Origin: AP-15 sp963700195
GTDB taxonomy: Bacteria; Pseudomonadota; Alphaproteobacteria; ATCC43930; CGMCC-115725
DNA length: 64,000 nt
Direction of reading: 5' to 3'
Assembly: GCA_963700195.1 (NCBI GenBank)
Contig: CAVOWQ010000019.1
Span: 1-64,000 of the forward strand
The number at the start of each line of letters is the position of its first letter. Position 1 is the first letter of the stretch. Made by a program: the position numbers and the translations under genes. Of this stretch, positions 34,277 through 42,718 are shown piece after piece. The notes beneath the pieces are model-generated. The model worked only from the letters and a program-made list of their open reading frames with translations. It ran no database searches and was not told where the DNA came from.

Positions 34277-35641
34277 CTAATCGGCTGTGGCCCGAAGAGG
34301 CTGCCCCGGCTGAAATCTGTCGTATTCCTCGGAGATGTCTTTGTTTGTGTAGTCCGTCAGCAACGCAGTCGCGGTTATGCCGACGATCGCGCAGCCGAGG
34401 ATGTATAGCCCAATCGGGAAGCTCGAACCGAAGGCGGCGAACAGCGCAGTCGCGATAAATGGCGCGGGGCCGCCGGCGATGATCGAGGCCAGTTGATAGC
34501 CGAGCGAGCAGCCGCTGTAGCGCAGGCGAGGCGAGAAGCTTTCTGCGATCAGCGCCGCTTCTGGGCCGTAGAGCGTCATGACCGGCAGCCCGGACAGAGC
34601 GACGGCGAGGAAGATCAATCCCGGCACCTTGGTATCGAGCAACGCGAAATAAATGAACCCGAACACCGCCATCACCACACAGCCGATCATATACATGCGC
34701 TTGCGGCCGATGCGGTCGGACAGATGCCCCGCGACCGTCACCCAGAGAAACCCCAGGACGGCTTGGACGAGCACGCCGATCAACAGGAAATTGCGCGAGG
34801 CGCCCAGAACCGTCGTGCCGTAGGTGAAGACGAAAGCGCCAAAGATATAGCCCGGCGCCTGCTCCGGCAGCCGCAACAGCGCCGTCAGCGCGACCTGCTT
34901 GGGCTGGCGCTTGAGCACTTCCAGCACCGGCACGCGTTCGATGCGGTCTTCGGCGATCACCTTCCGGAAGACCGGGGTTTCGAGGATGCCGAGCCGGATC
35001 CACAACCCCACCCCGACCATGACGATGCTGATCAGGAACGGGATGCGCCAGCCCCACACCAGGAACTGGTCGCCCGACACCCAGCTGAACACCAGCACCG
35101 CCAGATTGGCCAGGAAGAACCCGGCCGGCGCGCCGAATTGCGGCCAGGACGAGATGAAGCCGCGATGCTTGGTGGTTCGCGCCCATTCCATGGCCAGCAA
35201 CACCGAGCCGCCCCATTCGCCGCCGACGCCGATCCCTTGGATCAATCGAATGACCGTCAGCAGAATCGGGCCCCAGATGCCGATGCTCGCATAGGTCGGG
35301 ACGAGACCGACGGCAACCGTCGCGATGCCGGACACCAGCAAGGTCACAATCAAGGTTGCCTTGCGCCCGATCCGATCGCCCCAATGGCCGAATATCGCCG
35401 CACCGATCGGCCGCCCGACAAACCCGATAAAGAAAATGCCGAACGCCTGGAGAACGCCGATCAAGGGAGTGGATTGGGGGAAGAAGACCGGTCCGAAGAC
35501 CAGCGCGCTCACTTGGCCGTAGAGCAGGAAATCATACCATTCGATCGTGGTGCCGACCGTGCTGGCAACCAGTGCGCGGTGCAATTGCGCGCGATGCTCG
35601 GTGTCGGAAAGGCGAGCGCCGCCGATGTCGGATGCCGTCAT
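34277..35641 (-). CDS. MFS metabolite:H+ symporter (paralogue 2)
   Basis: A 454-residue MHS-family transporter. Helix 1 has the canonical TTIEWYDFLLYG, then GHWGDRIGRKATLIVTLLVS, RLIQGIGVGGEWGGSVLLAM and RLRYSGCSLGYQLASIIAGG. Its gene is 18 bases upstream of paralogue 1, so both are probably on one transcript. Both keep all twelve helices and neither is broken. Confidence 0.92.
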   Translation of the reverse strand: MTASDIGGARLSDTEHRAQLHRALVASTVGTTIEWYDFLLYGQVSALVFGPVFFPQSTPLIGVLQAFGIFFIGFVGRPIGAAIFGHWGDRIGRKATLIVTLLVSGIATVAVGLVPTYASIGIWGPILLTVIRLIQGIGVGGEWGGSVLLAMEWARTTKHRGFISSWPQFGAPAGFFLANLAVLVFSWVSGDQFLVWGWRIPFLISIVMVGVGLWIRLGILETPVFRKVIAEDRIERVPVLEVLKRQPKQVALTALLRLPEQAPGYIFGAFVFTYGTTVLGASRNFLLIGVLVQAVLGFLWVTVAGHLSDRIGRKRMYMIGCVVMAVFGFIYFALLDTKVPGLIFLAVALSGLPVMTLYGPEAALIAESFSPRLRYSGCSLGYQLASIIAGGPAPFIATALFAAFGSSFPIGLYILGCAIVGITATALLTDYTNKDISEEYDRFQPGQPLRATAD

Positions 35642-35741
35642 ACTGTTCCCTCCCAGGGGTTGGGGCGAGCGAGACGCCGTTATGGTTTATGGGAGGATGT
35701 TAGCAGTCGAAGGAAAACGGCGAAAGGGGATCGTGTTCGGC

Positions 35742-36380
35742 TCAGCCCGAAGCCCGCAATAGCCGCAACGGGTTGGGCAGGCGGTCGAGGGCCGTCTGGA
35801 GGCGGTGTCGCGCTTGGCCGATGCGCGCCACCTCGGCGAGGCGGCGATCGAGAAAAGCGCGGGTGTCGGCAAATCCCGGCGAGCGGTCCTCCAGCCAGTA
35901 GAGCAATGTCGCGGCGTAGATCCCCGCGAGGGTGGCGCGCTTTGTGTAAAAGCTGAAATCGGTCGCGCTGTCTCCGGCGGCATACCAGATCCCGTCGACC
36001 GTCTCGTATAGCAGACGCATCGCCAACGGCGCGTTTTGCGGCAATGACAGAATGGTCAGCGCGCGGCGCACCGCTTCGCGCCAAGGCTCGACAATCTCCA
36101 GCCGGGTGTTGACCGCGAGCGCGACGCGCTCCGGCACCCGCAGCTGGTCGAGCGGCAAGCTCTCCAGCCGGTCGAGCATTCGGCGATCCGCCCAGTGGCT
36201 GAAACAGGCAGCGAAATCGGCCGGACCATCCGGGAAGAGGGCCAGCGCTTCGGCCGCCGGCACGCCGATGCGCCGCGCCGCCGCGCGCAATGCCGCACGC
36301 GACCAGCCATCGAACGGCACGTCCGGCAGCATCGCCTCGATCAGCGCGTCGCGTTGGCTCTCGGCGAGCGGGCTCTTCAT
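35742..36380 (-). CDS. COQ9-family ubiquinone biosynthesis protein
   Basis: A 212-residue COQ9 protein, a lipid-binding accessory factor of ubiquinone synthesis, long annotated as the rpsU-divergently transcribed protein. ATG 36380 (MKSPLAESQRDALIEAMLPD) overlaps the def stop. The helix-turn-helix-like N-terminus (AARRIGVPAAEALALFPDGP) is followed by WREAVRRALTILSLPQNAPL, DGIWYAAGDSATDFSFYTKR and LAGIYAATLLYWLEDRS. The context with divergent rpsU supports the call. Confidence 0.9.
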   Translation of the reverse strand: MKSPLAESQRDALIEAMLPDVPFDGWSRAALRAAARRIGVPAAEALALFPDGPADFAACFSHWADRRMLDRLESLPLDQLRVPERVALAVNTRLEIVEPWREAVRRALTILSLPQNAPLAMRLLYETVDGIWYAAGDSATDFSFYTKRATLAGIYAATLLYWLEDRSPGFADTRAFLDRRLAEVARIGQARHRLQTALDRLPNPLRLLRASG

Positions 36381-36940
36381 GACGCTCGTCTTTCGGCGAG
36401 GAAGGCGGCGAGATCGATCGGGTGGCGCTGCAGTTCCTCGACAAAGACCAGCAGTCGGTGGTCCGTCATCCGCTGCGGATAGAGAATGCCGTCGAGATGG
36501 TCGCATTCGTGCTGGACGACGCGGGCGTGGAACCCCTCCACCTCGCGTTCGACCACCTCGCCGTCAAGGCCGGTTCCACGGTAGCGGACGCGCAGGTGAC
36601 GCGGCACGACACCGCGCAATCCCGGAACCGACAGGCAGCCTTCCCAGCCGAATGCCCGCTCCCGCCCAATGGTCTCGACCACCGGGTTGATCAAGACCGT
36701 CAGATCCTGCGCGACGTCGCCCGGCATATCGGTCAGGCGCTCGCCCAACACCTGAAATACCACGATACGGTGCGGCTGATGCACCTGCGGTGCGGCGATG
36801 CCGGTGCCGCCGGCATCTTCCATGGTCTCGACCATGTCCTCGACGAGGCGGCGCACCCAGGTTGCGGTCGGGTCGTCGACGGCGCCGGCGACGCCGCGCA
36901 AAACGGGATGCCCCATCCGGGCAATTTTCAATAGAGCCAT
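36377..36940 (-). CDS. def: Peptide deformylase
   Basis: A 187-residue deformylase that removes formyl groups from nascent N-termini. All three motifs are present: GTGIAAPQV, EGCLSVPG and QHECDHLDG, holding the metal-binding Cys and two His plus the catalytic Glu. ATG 36940 (MALLKIARMGHPVLRGVA) is chosen as the family start; the ORF upstream of it is noise. It is coupled with COQ9 by a 4-base overlap and divergent from rpsU. Confidence 0.95.
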   Translation of the reverse strand: MALLKIARMGHPVLRGVAGAVDDPTATWVRRLVEDMVETMEDAGGTGIAAPQVHQPHRIVVFQVLGERLTDMPGDVAQDLTVLINPVVETIGRERAFGWEGCLSVPGLRGVVPRHLRVRYRGTGLDGEVVEREVEGFHARVVQHECDHLDGILYPQRMTDHRLLVFVEELQRHPIDLAAFLAERRAS

Positions 36941-36991
36941 AACCTCAATATGTGACGACAGGGGATCGGGGTAAAGCACCGGCCGGCTGCC

Positions 36992-37020
36992 TTCACAGAC
37001 CCCCGTGAAAGTGCTAAATA
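36992..37020 (+). promoter_or_regulatory. Putative sigma-70-type promoter of rpsU
   Basis: TTCACA (36992) and TAAATA (37015) are separated by 17 bases, ending 67 bases before the rpsU start. No other promoter-like pair is as good in this divergent gap. Confidence 0.5.
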
Positions 37021-37087
37021 TTGCCGCAGACCGGCTGCCATCGGCGGCCCGGCCGAAACGTGCAGCGATCCACGGAGAAGAGCTACC

Positions 37088-37291
37088 GTGCAAGTCCTCG
37101 TTCGCGACAATAATGTCGACCAGGCACTTCGCGCCCTGAAGAAAAAAATGCAACGCGAAGGGGTATTCCGAGAAATGAAGCTGCGCCGCAATTACGAAAA
37201 ACCCTCGGAGCGGCGGGCGCGCGAAAAAGCCGAAGCGGTGCGCCGCTACCGGAAACTCTTACGCAAACGGCTGGAGCGCGAGGGCTACTGA
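37088..37291 (+). CDS. rpsU: 30S ribosomal protein S21
   Basis: A 67-residue S21, a basic ribosomal protein needed for initiation. GTG 37088 follows GGAGAAGAG. The sequence starts MQVLVRDNNVDQALRALKKK and continues MQREGVFREMKLRRNYEKPS, with the basic tail RYRKLLRKRLEREGY. It is monocistronic and divergent from def/COQ9. A GC-rich imperfect stem follows at about 37300-37330 without a T-run. Confidence 0.95.
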   Translation: MQVLVRDNNVDQALRALKKKMQREGVFREMKLRRNYEKPSERRAREKAEAVRRYRKLLRKRLEREGY

Positions 37292-37688
37292 GCCCCGCCG
37301 CCCCCTCTGAGAGGCAGGAGGTTGGGGGGAAGCACGACTCTCCGCGTTGAGCATCGGCTACAATCAGAAATTGTCTCGGGAATCGACTGCCGCTGCACCT
37401 GCAGCAAGTCTGCAGTGGAACTTCGTCCAAGGGTTGTACCTCCGCCGGATCCCAGCGCCGGTCATCGCAGTTAGCAGGTGCGCGCACGCCATCTCTTCTG
37501 TTCTATCAAGCGATTCCCAAACGGTTGTAGCGTAACACCCCTTTGCGGCAACTTTCGGGATATGCTGGCTGGGGTTGGGCATCGCACGCGAGTCGCCATG
37601 CCCGCATCTCTAAAACACTCAGCGCGATCCGATGGAGTCGCGCTGCTAATTGGCGCGCCACACCAATGCGCGCCAGAGAGGAGGTTCG
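37292..37688. other. Intergenic, nothing recognised
   Basis: Holds the region downstream of rpsU and the leader of the HdeA-like gene, which begins with a strong AGAGAGGAGG ribosome site at about 37675-37684. No gene is seen. Confidence 0.4.
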
Positions 37689-38082
37689 ATGAGGGCGGTT
37701 CTATCCCGGGCCTGGCGCGGGGCGCTCGTTTGCGGGTTGGTCGCTGGCGGGTGCATGGCGCAGGCGCCAACGGCCACGCAGGAACCGACGGCGCAGCCCC
37801 GGCAGCGTCCCAACGACACTCAATCCACCGATACCAGTGACCATGACGTGCGGAGACCTCAACGGCTTATTGAGGGCCGCAGACAAGCGGACCGGCGGCC
37901 TGGCGATTTTGTGGCTGGAGGGGTACTATGCCGGTCGTTCCGGGCTCGGCGAATTGCCGGCCGGCTGGGCGCGGACTGTGAGTCGGGGCGTCGGCGGAAC
38001 CTGCGTCATCAGCGTCAACGAGGGGCGCACCGTTCTCGATGTCGTCGGTCAGCTCCACCGAGAATATGGGAGCCAAAAATAG
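37689..38082 (+). CDS. HdeA-like periplasmic (lipo)protein, frameshifted
   Basis: ATG 37689, with a strong AGAGAGGAGG ribosome site, encodes MRAVLSRAWRGALVCGLVAG followed by GCMAQ, a lipoprotein-type signal, then a Gln/Thr/Pro-rich linker. Near 37835 the frame changes and MTCGDLNGLLRAADKRTGGL, AILWLEGYYAGRSG and GTCVISVNEGRTVLDVVGQL follow to 38082. That domain has the two cysteines and the WLxGYY motif of HdeA/HdeB-like proteins, which are acid-stress periplasmic chaperones. The domain alone (ATG 37837) would lack a signal peptide, so I read this as one broken gene. A fragment copy lies at 16404-16588. Confidence 0.65.
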
Positions 38083-38223
38083 CTCTGCTTGCTCGGATGC
38101 GCTCGTCGGCAACTTAGGGGACATAAACCGGGCGTTAGTGGCCTTGAGACATTCAAACCGACAAGGGTGCCAGCAGAGCGCGGAGGTCGTTAGGTCACAA
38201 TCGTATATAAATCCCCTCGTGGG

Positions 38224-38529
38224 CTATTTCAGTCGAGGTGGTTTACCCACCGGGAGAAACATCGTCCTCACCACAGCAACGTAGTTGGGATGGTTGACGA
38301 ACCGTCCTATTGACATGTTGTCATTGCCTTCAACATTTCGCCATTCGATCTTGTCGTCGGGTCCACTATGCAACAGGTCTTTTGCCCACTCGTGAACCTC
38401 CTCTATAGCAGCTTGACTAGTCCAGTGAAGTCGCTCGGAACGTCTTATAATTGCCCCTTCGACAACCTCCGGTCTCGTGGTTCTGAATAGGACGGCCGCC
38501 CAGACATATCGATCTTTCCGGTAGACCAT
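38224..38529 (-). CDS. Hypothetical protein, 101 residues
   Basis: ATG 38529 (MVYRKDRYVWAAVLFRTTRP) with GGAGAAG five bases upstream, so translation is plausible. The protein is soluble and has a repeated charged pattern (EVVEGAIIRRSERLHWTSQA, IEEVHEWAKDLLHSGPDDKI). No family is recognised. The surrounding DNA is clearly less GC-rich than the window average, which suggests recent acquisition. No neighbour within 400 bases shares its strand. Confidence 0.55.
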   Translation of the reverse strand: MVYRKDRYVWAAVLFRTTRPEVVEGAIIRRSERLHWTSQAAIEEVHEWAKDLLHSGPDDKIEWRNVEGNDNMSIGRFVNHPNYVAVVRTMFLPVGKPPRLK

Positions 38530-38977
38530 CGGCTTCTCCCGTATCTCGATCGTTACGAATCGGAATCCGATTATAGTTAATGCTTGTCAAGCTTTTTGGG
38601 GCGGCATTGAGTATTCGGGGATTGCTGTTGCGTGAGTAAAACATGCGACGAGAGAATCTGATCACGTTTGCTGGCAAAAGCCTGTTGGCCTCAAGCGGTG
38701 CTCCTCGGAGTGCCGGCAATTCGGGCCTAAGACGAGGCGGGCTCGGCTCGCGGCGGGGGCCCCAGGTTCCGGCCCTTGGTAGAGTTTCCGGAAAACCGGC
38801 AGCGGCGGTCGTCGTACTTGACGAACTAAGATCAGAATATCGCCTCAAGCTCGCCGTGCGTCCGTGTTATGCTCACGCACAGTCAAGCGTGCCGTCGGGA
38901 TTTTCTTTATGCGCTAACGGCGAGTAGATCTTAATGCAGGTTGCCGGGTTGAGCCGCAAACGGCTCGGGAGAGAAGC
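38530..38977. other. Intergenic, nothing convincing
   Basis: A short open frame from 38643 on the plus strand has no family resemblance and no ribosome site. No RNA gene is seen. The last part is the leader of the dioxygenase gene. Confidence 0.35.
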
Positions 38978-39823
38978 ATGACCTACGATCATATTCGACT
39001 GACGCCGCTCGCGACCTGTGTCGGCGTGGAGATTTCCGGCATCGATCTGGCGACGCCGCCCGCCGAGCCCGGATTGGCCGAGATTCGGCGTGCCTTGGGA
39101 GAATACGGGGTCGTGTTCTTCCGTGATCAACAGCTGAGCCCGGAACAGCATATTGCGTTCGCGCGCTCTTTTGGCGGGATCGACGTCAATCGCTTTTTTG
39201 CCGCTGTGCCCGGTTACCCGATGATCGCCGAGGTGCGCAAGGAGCCGGAGCAGCAGCGCAATATCGGCAATGGCTGGCATACCGACCACTCTTATGACGA
39301 GGCGCCGGCATTGGGGTCGATGCTCTATGCGCGCGAGGTGCCGACGACCGGCGGCGACACGCTGTTCGCGAGCATGTATGCGGCCTATGACGCATTGTCC
39401 GACGGTCTGAAAGCGACCCTCGAAGGGCTGAAGGCATTGCATTCGAGCCGCCACGTCTTCGGCCCCGCGGCGGCGGTGAGGCGGGGCGACCTCGAGGGCC
39501 GCATTCGCAATGCCGAGCACGCGACGCAAGACGCCGTGCATCCGGTCGTCATCCGCCACCCCGACACCGGCCGCAAGGCGCTCTACGTGAACCCCGGGTT
39601 CACCCTGCGCTTCGACGGCTGGACCGAGGAGGAGTCGCGCCCGTTGCTCGATTATCTCTACCGCCACGCGGTGCGGCCGGAATTCACCTGCCGCTTCCAG
39701 TGGCGGGAAGGCTCCCTGGCCTTCTGGGACAACCGTTCGACCTGGCACTTCGCCGTCAACGACTACCACGGCGAACGCCGTCTCTTGCACCGCATCACGA
39801 TAGCCGGCCAGAAGCTGAGCTGA
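38978..39823 (+). CDS. TauD/TfdA-family 2-oxoglutarate-dependent dioxygenase
   Basis: A 281-residue Fe(II)/2-oxoglutarate dioxygenase. The iron facial triad is H101-x-D103 in GWHTDHS and the distal His in RRLLHRITIAG. FWDNRSTWHFAVNDYHGERR is the 2-oxoglutarate/iron region. Family members hydroxylate taurine, 2,4-D or alkylsulfates; the substrate here is not identifiable. ATG 38978 follows GGGAGAGA. It is convergent with the alcohol dehydrogenase. Confidence 0.92.
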   Translation: MTYDHIRLTPLATCVGVEISGIDLATPPAEPGLAEIRRALGEYGVVFFRDQQLSPEQHIAFARSFGGIDVNRFFAAVPGYPMIAEVRKEPEQQRNIGNGWHTDHSYDEAPALGSMLYAREVPTTGGDTLFASMYAAYDALSDGLKATLEGLKALHSSRHVFGPAAAVRRGDLEGRIRNAEHATQDAVHPVVIRHPDTGRKALYVNPGFTLRFDGWTEEESRPLLDYLYRHAVRPEFTCRFQWREGSLAFWDNRSTWHFAVNDYHGERRLLHRITIAGQKLS

Positions 39824-39990
39824 GTCGCAGACGGCGGTACCGCCCTTCCCGGCGCTCTAGGGAGATAGTGGATCGCGACCAGGTTCCCGTTGCAGCGACG
39901 ATCAGGCTGCCGCGGCACCGCGGGCGTTCCCCCCTCTTCGAGCGCACGGGTAAGCGTCAGCCGGTCGGTCACGGCTCAGCCCTGATTGGC

Positions 39991-40974
39991 TCACGGGATC
40001 AGCACGGCGGCGCCTTGCAATGCGCCGTTGCGCAGATCGGCGAGCGCGTCGTTCGCGCGGGCGAGCGGGTAGGTGACCGTCTCGGTCCTGATCCCGGCCT
40101 CGCGCGCCAGTGCGAGGAATTCTTCGGCGTCGCGGCGGGTCAGGTTGGCGACCGAGCGCAGCACGCGTTCCTCCCACAGGATGCGGTACGGGAAGGACGG
40201 GATGTCGCTCATATGGATGCCGCCGCTGACGACGGTGCCGCCCTTCTTCGTCGCGGCGAGGGCGGCCGGCACCAGCGCGCCGACAGGCGCGAAGATCAGC
40301 GCCGCGTCGAGCGGCTCGGGCGGCGGCTGGTCCGAGCCCCCGGCCCATTCCGCGCCCAGCGAGCGGGCGAAATCCTGCGCTGCGAGGTCACCCGGGCGGG
40401 TGAAGGCGAACAGCCGGCGACCTTGGTGGCGGATCACCTGCGCCACGATGTGCGCGGCGGCGCCAAAACCGTAGATCCCGACCAGCTGCGCATCGCCGGC
40501 CATGCGCAGGGTGCGGTAACCGATGAGACCGGCGCACATCAGCGGCGCCGCCTCGACGTCGCCGTAGCGCGGGTCGATCGCAAAGCAATAGCGCTGGTCG
40601 GCGACGGTCAGCTCGGCATAGCCGCCATCGATCTGATAGCCGGTGAACTGCGCGCGGTCGCACAGATTCTCGCGGCCGCAGCGGCAATACTCGCAGACCC
40701 CGCAGGTCCAGCCGAGCCACGGCACGCCGACCCGGTCGCCGATCGCGAAACGGTCGACCGATTCCCCCTTTTCGACGACGGTGCCGATGATCTCGTGCCC
40801 GGGCACCAAGGGCAATTTCGGGTCGGGAAGCTCGCCGTCGACGACGTGCAGATCGGTCCGGCACACCGCGCAGGCCCGCACCGCGATCAAGACCTGCTCC
40901 GGCCCGGGGCGCGGCATCGGCAGCTCGGCCGCAGCCAGCGGGCGCCTTGCGGCGGTCAGCACTTGTGCCCGCAT
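39991..40974 (-). CDS. Zinc-dependent alcohol dehydrogenase
   Basis: A 327-residue MDR-family dehydrogenase. Catalytic zinc ligands are in ACAVCRTDLH and PGHEIIG. Structural zinc cysteines are clustered as CGVCEYCRCGRENLC. The NAD-binding motif is GIYGFGAAAHI, with alanines where GxGGxG is usual. Its length is near the AdhA-like group. It is divergent from the DUF2161 gene, 17 bases between starts. Confidence 0.92.
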   Translation of the reverse strand: MRAQVLTAARRPLAAAELPMPRPGPEQVLIAVRACAVCRTDLHVVDGELPDPKLPLVPGHEIIGTVVEKGESVDRFAIGDRVGVPWLGWTCGVCEYCRCGRENLCDRAQFTGYQIDGGYAELTVADQRYCFAIDPRYGDVEAAPLMCAGLIGYRTLRMAGDAQLVGIYGFGAAAHIVAQVIRHQGRRLFAFTRPGDLAAQDFARSLGAEWAGGSDQPPPEPLDAALIFAPVGALVPAALAATKKGGTVVSGGIHMSDIPSFPYRILWEERVLRSVANLTRRDAEEFLALAREAGIRTETVTYPLARANDALADLRNGALQGAAVLIP

Positions 40975-40991
40975 GAGCCTCTCCTTTAGTA

Positions 40992-41715
40992 GTGCTCGGC
41001 GTGAAGCAACAGAATGATAACGCCTACCTGGAGGCTGCGCTCTATTCGCCGGTAAAGCAGTTCCTCGAACGCCAGGGCTACGAGGTCAAGGGCGAGGTCA
41101 GAGGCTGCGACCTCGTCGCCCGGCGCGGTGACGAGCCGCCGGTCATCGTCGAGCTCAAACTGCGCTTCAACCTGCCGCTGGTGTTGCAGGGCGTCGACCG
41201 GCTCGCATTGACGGAGCGGGTCTACCTCGCGGTCCCGCGACCCGAGCGGCACGCGCGGGGCGGGCCGCTCGCCCCGGAGAGGCCCGAGATCCGCAAGCTG
41301 TGCAGGCGGCTCGGATTGGGGCTGATGCTGGTCGGCCTCACCCGGAATACGGTGGAGATCCTTGGAGGAGCCGGTGCCCTACCGGCCGCGACAGGCGAAA
41401 TCGCGGGCCTTGCGGCTGTTGGATGAATTCTCCCGCCGCGTCGGCGATGCGAATGTCGGCGGGGCGGTCGGCGTGCCGCTCGTCACTGCCTATCGCCAGG
41501 ACGCCCTGCGTTGCGCACGCGCTCTCGCGCTCGGCGGGCCGATGCGGGTCGGCGCCTTGCGGCGCGCGGCGGATGTGCCGAGGGCCGCGCGCATCCTGCA
41601 GCGCAATGTTTATGGCTGGTTCGATCGGATCGAACGGGGCACTTACCGGCTGACACCTCAAGGGGATCAGGCATTGAGCCGCTTTGCCGAGGCGATCCCG
41701 GCCTACCCGCCATGA
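40992..41715 (+). CDS. DUF2161 protein (PD-(D/E)XK-like), frameshifted
   Basis: The first frame (GTG 40992 or GTG 41001) reads AALYSPVKQFLERQGYEVKG, EVRGCDLVARRGDEPPVIVE and LKLRFNLPLVLQGVDRLAL. The D...E-x-K pattern resembles a PD-(D/E)XK nuclease fold. An extra T at about 41362 breaks the frame: RNTVEIL continues as EEPVPYRPRQAKSRALRLLD, VTAYRQDALRCARALALGGP and ILQRNVYGWFDRIERGTYRL to TGA 41715. Together they form the usual protein of about 240 residues. The second half could be translated on its own only from a TTG at 41362. Its stop overlaps the next ATG. Confidence 0.75.
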
Positions 41716-42563
41716 TCACCGATTATGGCGAAGAGCGGCAGCGCAGCCTGGTTTTCGACTATTTCGGGAATGACGCGCGGATTCGGGTGCTGCGCCGGGC
41801 CGAGATCTTCGGCGCTTCGATCTTCGTCGTCGATTTCGACCGGGGGCCGCGCAATTTCCGGACCTTGGGCTCGTTCGGCGCCGGGGCGCAAGTCACCGAG
41901 CAATCGAGCATGGATCTGCTCTATCCCTCCCGCCTCGTCTTTCACTACGAGCGGCTGATGTCGCTGGCCTTCGCGATGAGCGCGCGAACGATCAACGCGC
42001 TGCTGCTCGGGGTCGGCGGCGCAGCGATGTGGCGGTTTATGCGCGCTTATCTGCCGGACTGCCGGCCGACTCTCGTCGATTCCGACGAGACCATCATCGC
42101 GACTGCCCGCCGGTGGTTCTACCTGAAGCAGCCCGTCGTGCTCGACACGGCGCAGCGATTTCTTGCCGGGTCGAGCGTGCGCTATGACGTGATCCTCGTC
42201 GATCTATACGGTCCCGGCGGCCCCACCGAGAGCGACGAGGCCTTTTGGACGCGCTGCCTCGACGCCCTGGCGCCCGGCGGCTGTCTCGCCAATAACTGGG
42301 CCGATTTCGCCGTCAACCCGACGGTCCGGCCGATGTCCGACACCCTCTCTGCCGTCGCGCGGGCCCGCGGTTTCGAGCCGATATACGTGACCCGGCGCGG
42401 CTTCCGCGACAATCTCGTCCAATACGTCGCGACCGAACCGGGCATTGGCGTCGAAGCGATGACCGATATTCTCGAACGCCTCGTCCGGGAGCGCCACATC
42501 CCCGACCGCGGTCGCGGTATCCTCGAAAACTGCATCATCGGCACCCGTTTCCCGATCGCCTGA
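41712..42563 (+). CDS. Spermidine-synthase-like methyltransferase-fold protein
   Basis: A 283-residue protein with a SAM-binding Rossmann fold: LLLGVGGAAMWRFMRAYLP, the acidic strand end TLVDSDETII, and VRYDVILVDLYGPGGP, as in polyamine synthase-like proteins without the full aminopropyl active site. ATG 41712 overlaps the DUF2161 stop (ATGA), so the two genes are translationally coupled and may work together. The reaction is unknown. Confidence 0.8.
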   Translation: MITDYGEERQRSLVFDYFGNDARIRVLRRAEIFGASIFVVDFDRGPRNFRTLGSFGAGAQVTEQSSMDLLYPSRLVFHYERLMSLAFAMSARTINALLLGVGGAAMWRFMRAYLPDCRPTLVDSDETIIATARRWFYLKQPVVLDTAQRFLAGSSVRYDVILVDLYGPGGPTESDEAFWTRCLDALAPGGCLANNWADFAVNPTVRPMSDTLSAVARARGFEPIYVTRRGFRDNLVQYVATEPGIGVEAMTDILERLVRERHIPDRGRGILENCIIGTRFPIA

Positions 42564-42572
42564 GCCGGCAAT

Positions 42573-42709
42573 ACCCTCACCCACCAAGCCCTGCGAGCTT
42601 GGTCCCTCCTCTCCCGCCGTGCGGGAGAGGAGCTCTACAGTTGTGGGCTTGCAGCCCCTCTCCCGTACGTGCGGGAGAGGGTGGCGAGCGCAGCGCGACG
42701 GGTGAGGGT
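42573..42709. repeat. Palindromic repeat, family A
   Basis: Bounded by ACCCTCACCC and GGGTGAGGGT, with internal palindromes CTCTCCCGCCGTGCGGGAGA and CTCTCCCGTACGTGCGGGAG. It sits between convergent genes. A related element lies inside odhB at 51790-51879. Confidence 0.85.
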
Positions 42710-42718
42710 CTTGCGGCG

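Noticed and set aside
33978..35384. 468-residue minus-strand frame across the two MFS genes
   Set aside because: It is an alternative frame of the transporters, with low-complexity RR/RHR composition; both MFS proteins are intact in the other frame.
34493..35956. 487-residue plus-strand frame opposite the MFS and COQ9 genes
   Set aside because: An antisense shadow rich in Asp, Glu, His and Arg, with no homology pattern.
37292..37345. Rho-independent terminator after rpsU
   Set aside because: A GC-rich imperfect stem (CCCCCTC with GAGGTTGGGGG) is present, but it lacks a T-run and pairing is weak.
38873..39790. 305-residue minus-strand frame opposite the dioxygenase
   Set aside because: An antisense shadow; the dioxygenase on the plus strand has complete iron-binding motifs and a ribosome site.
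42573..42709. Possible CRISPR array
   Set aside because: The repeats are internal palindromes of one element, not regularly spaced direct repeats, and no cas genes are present.
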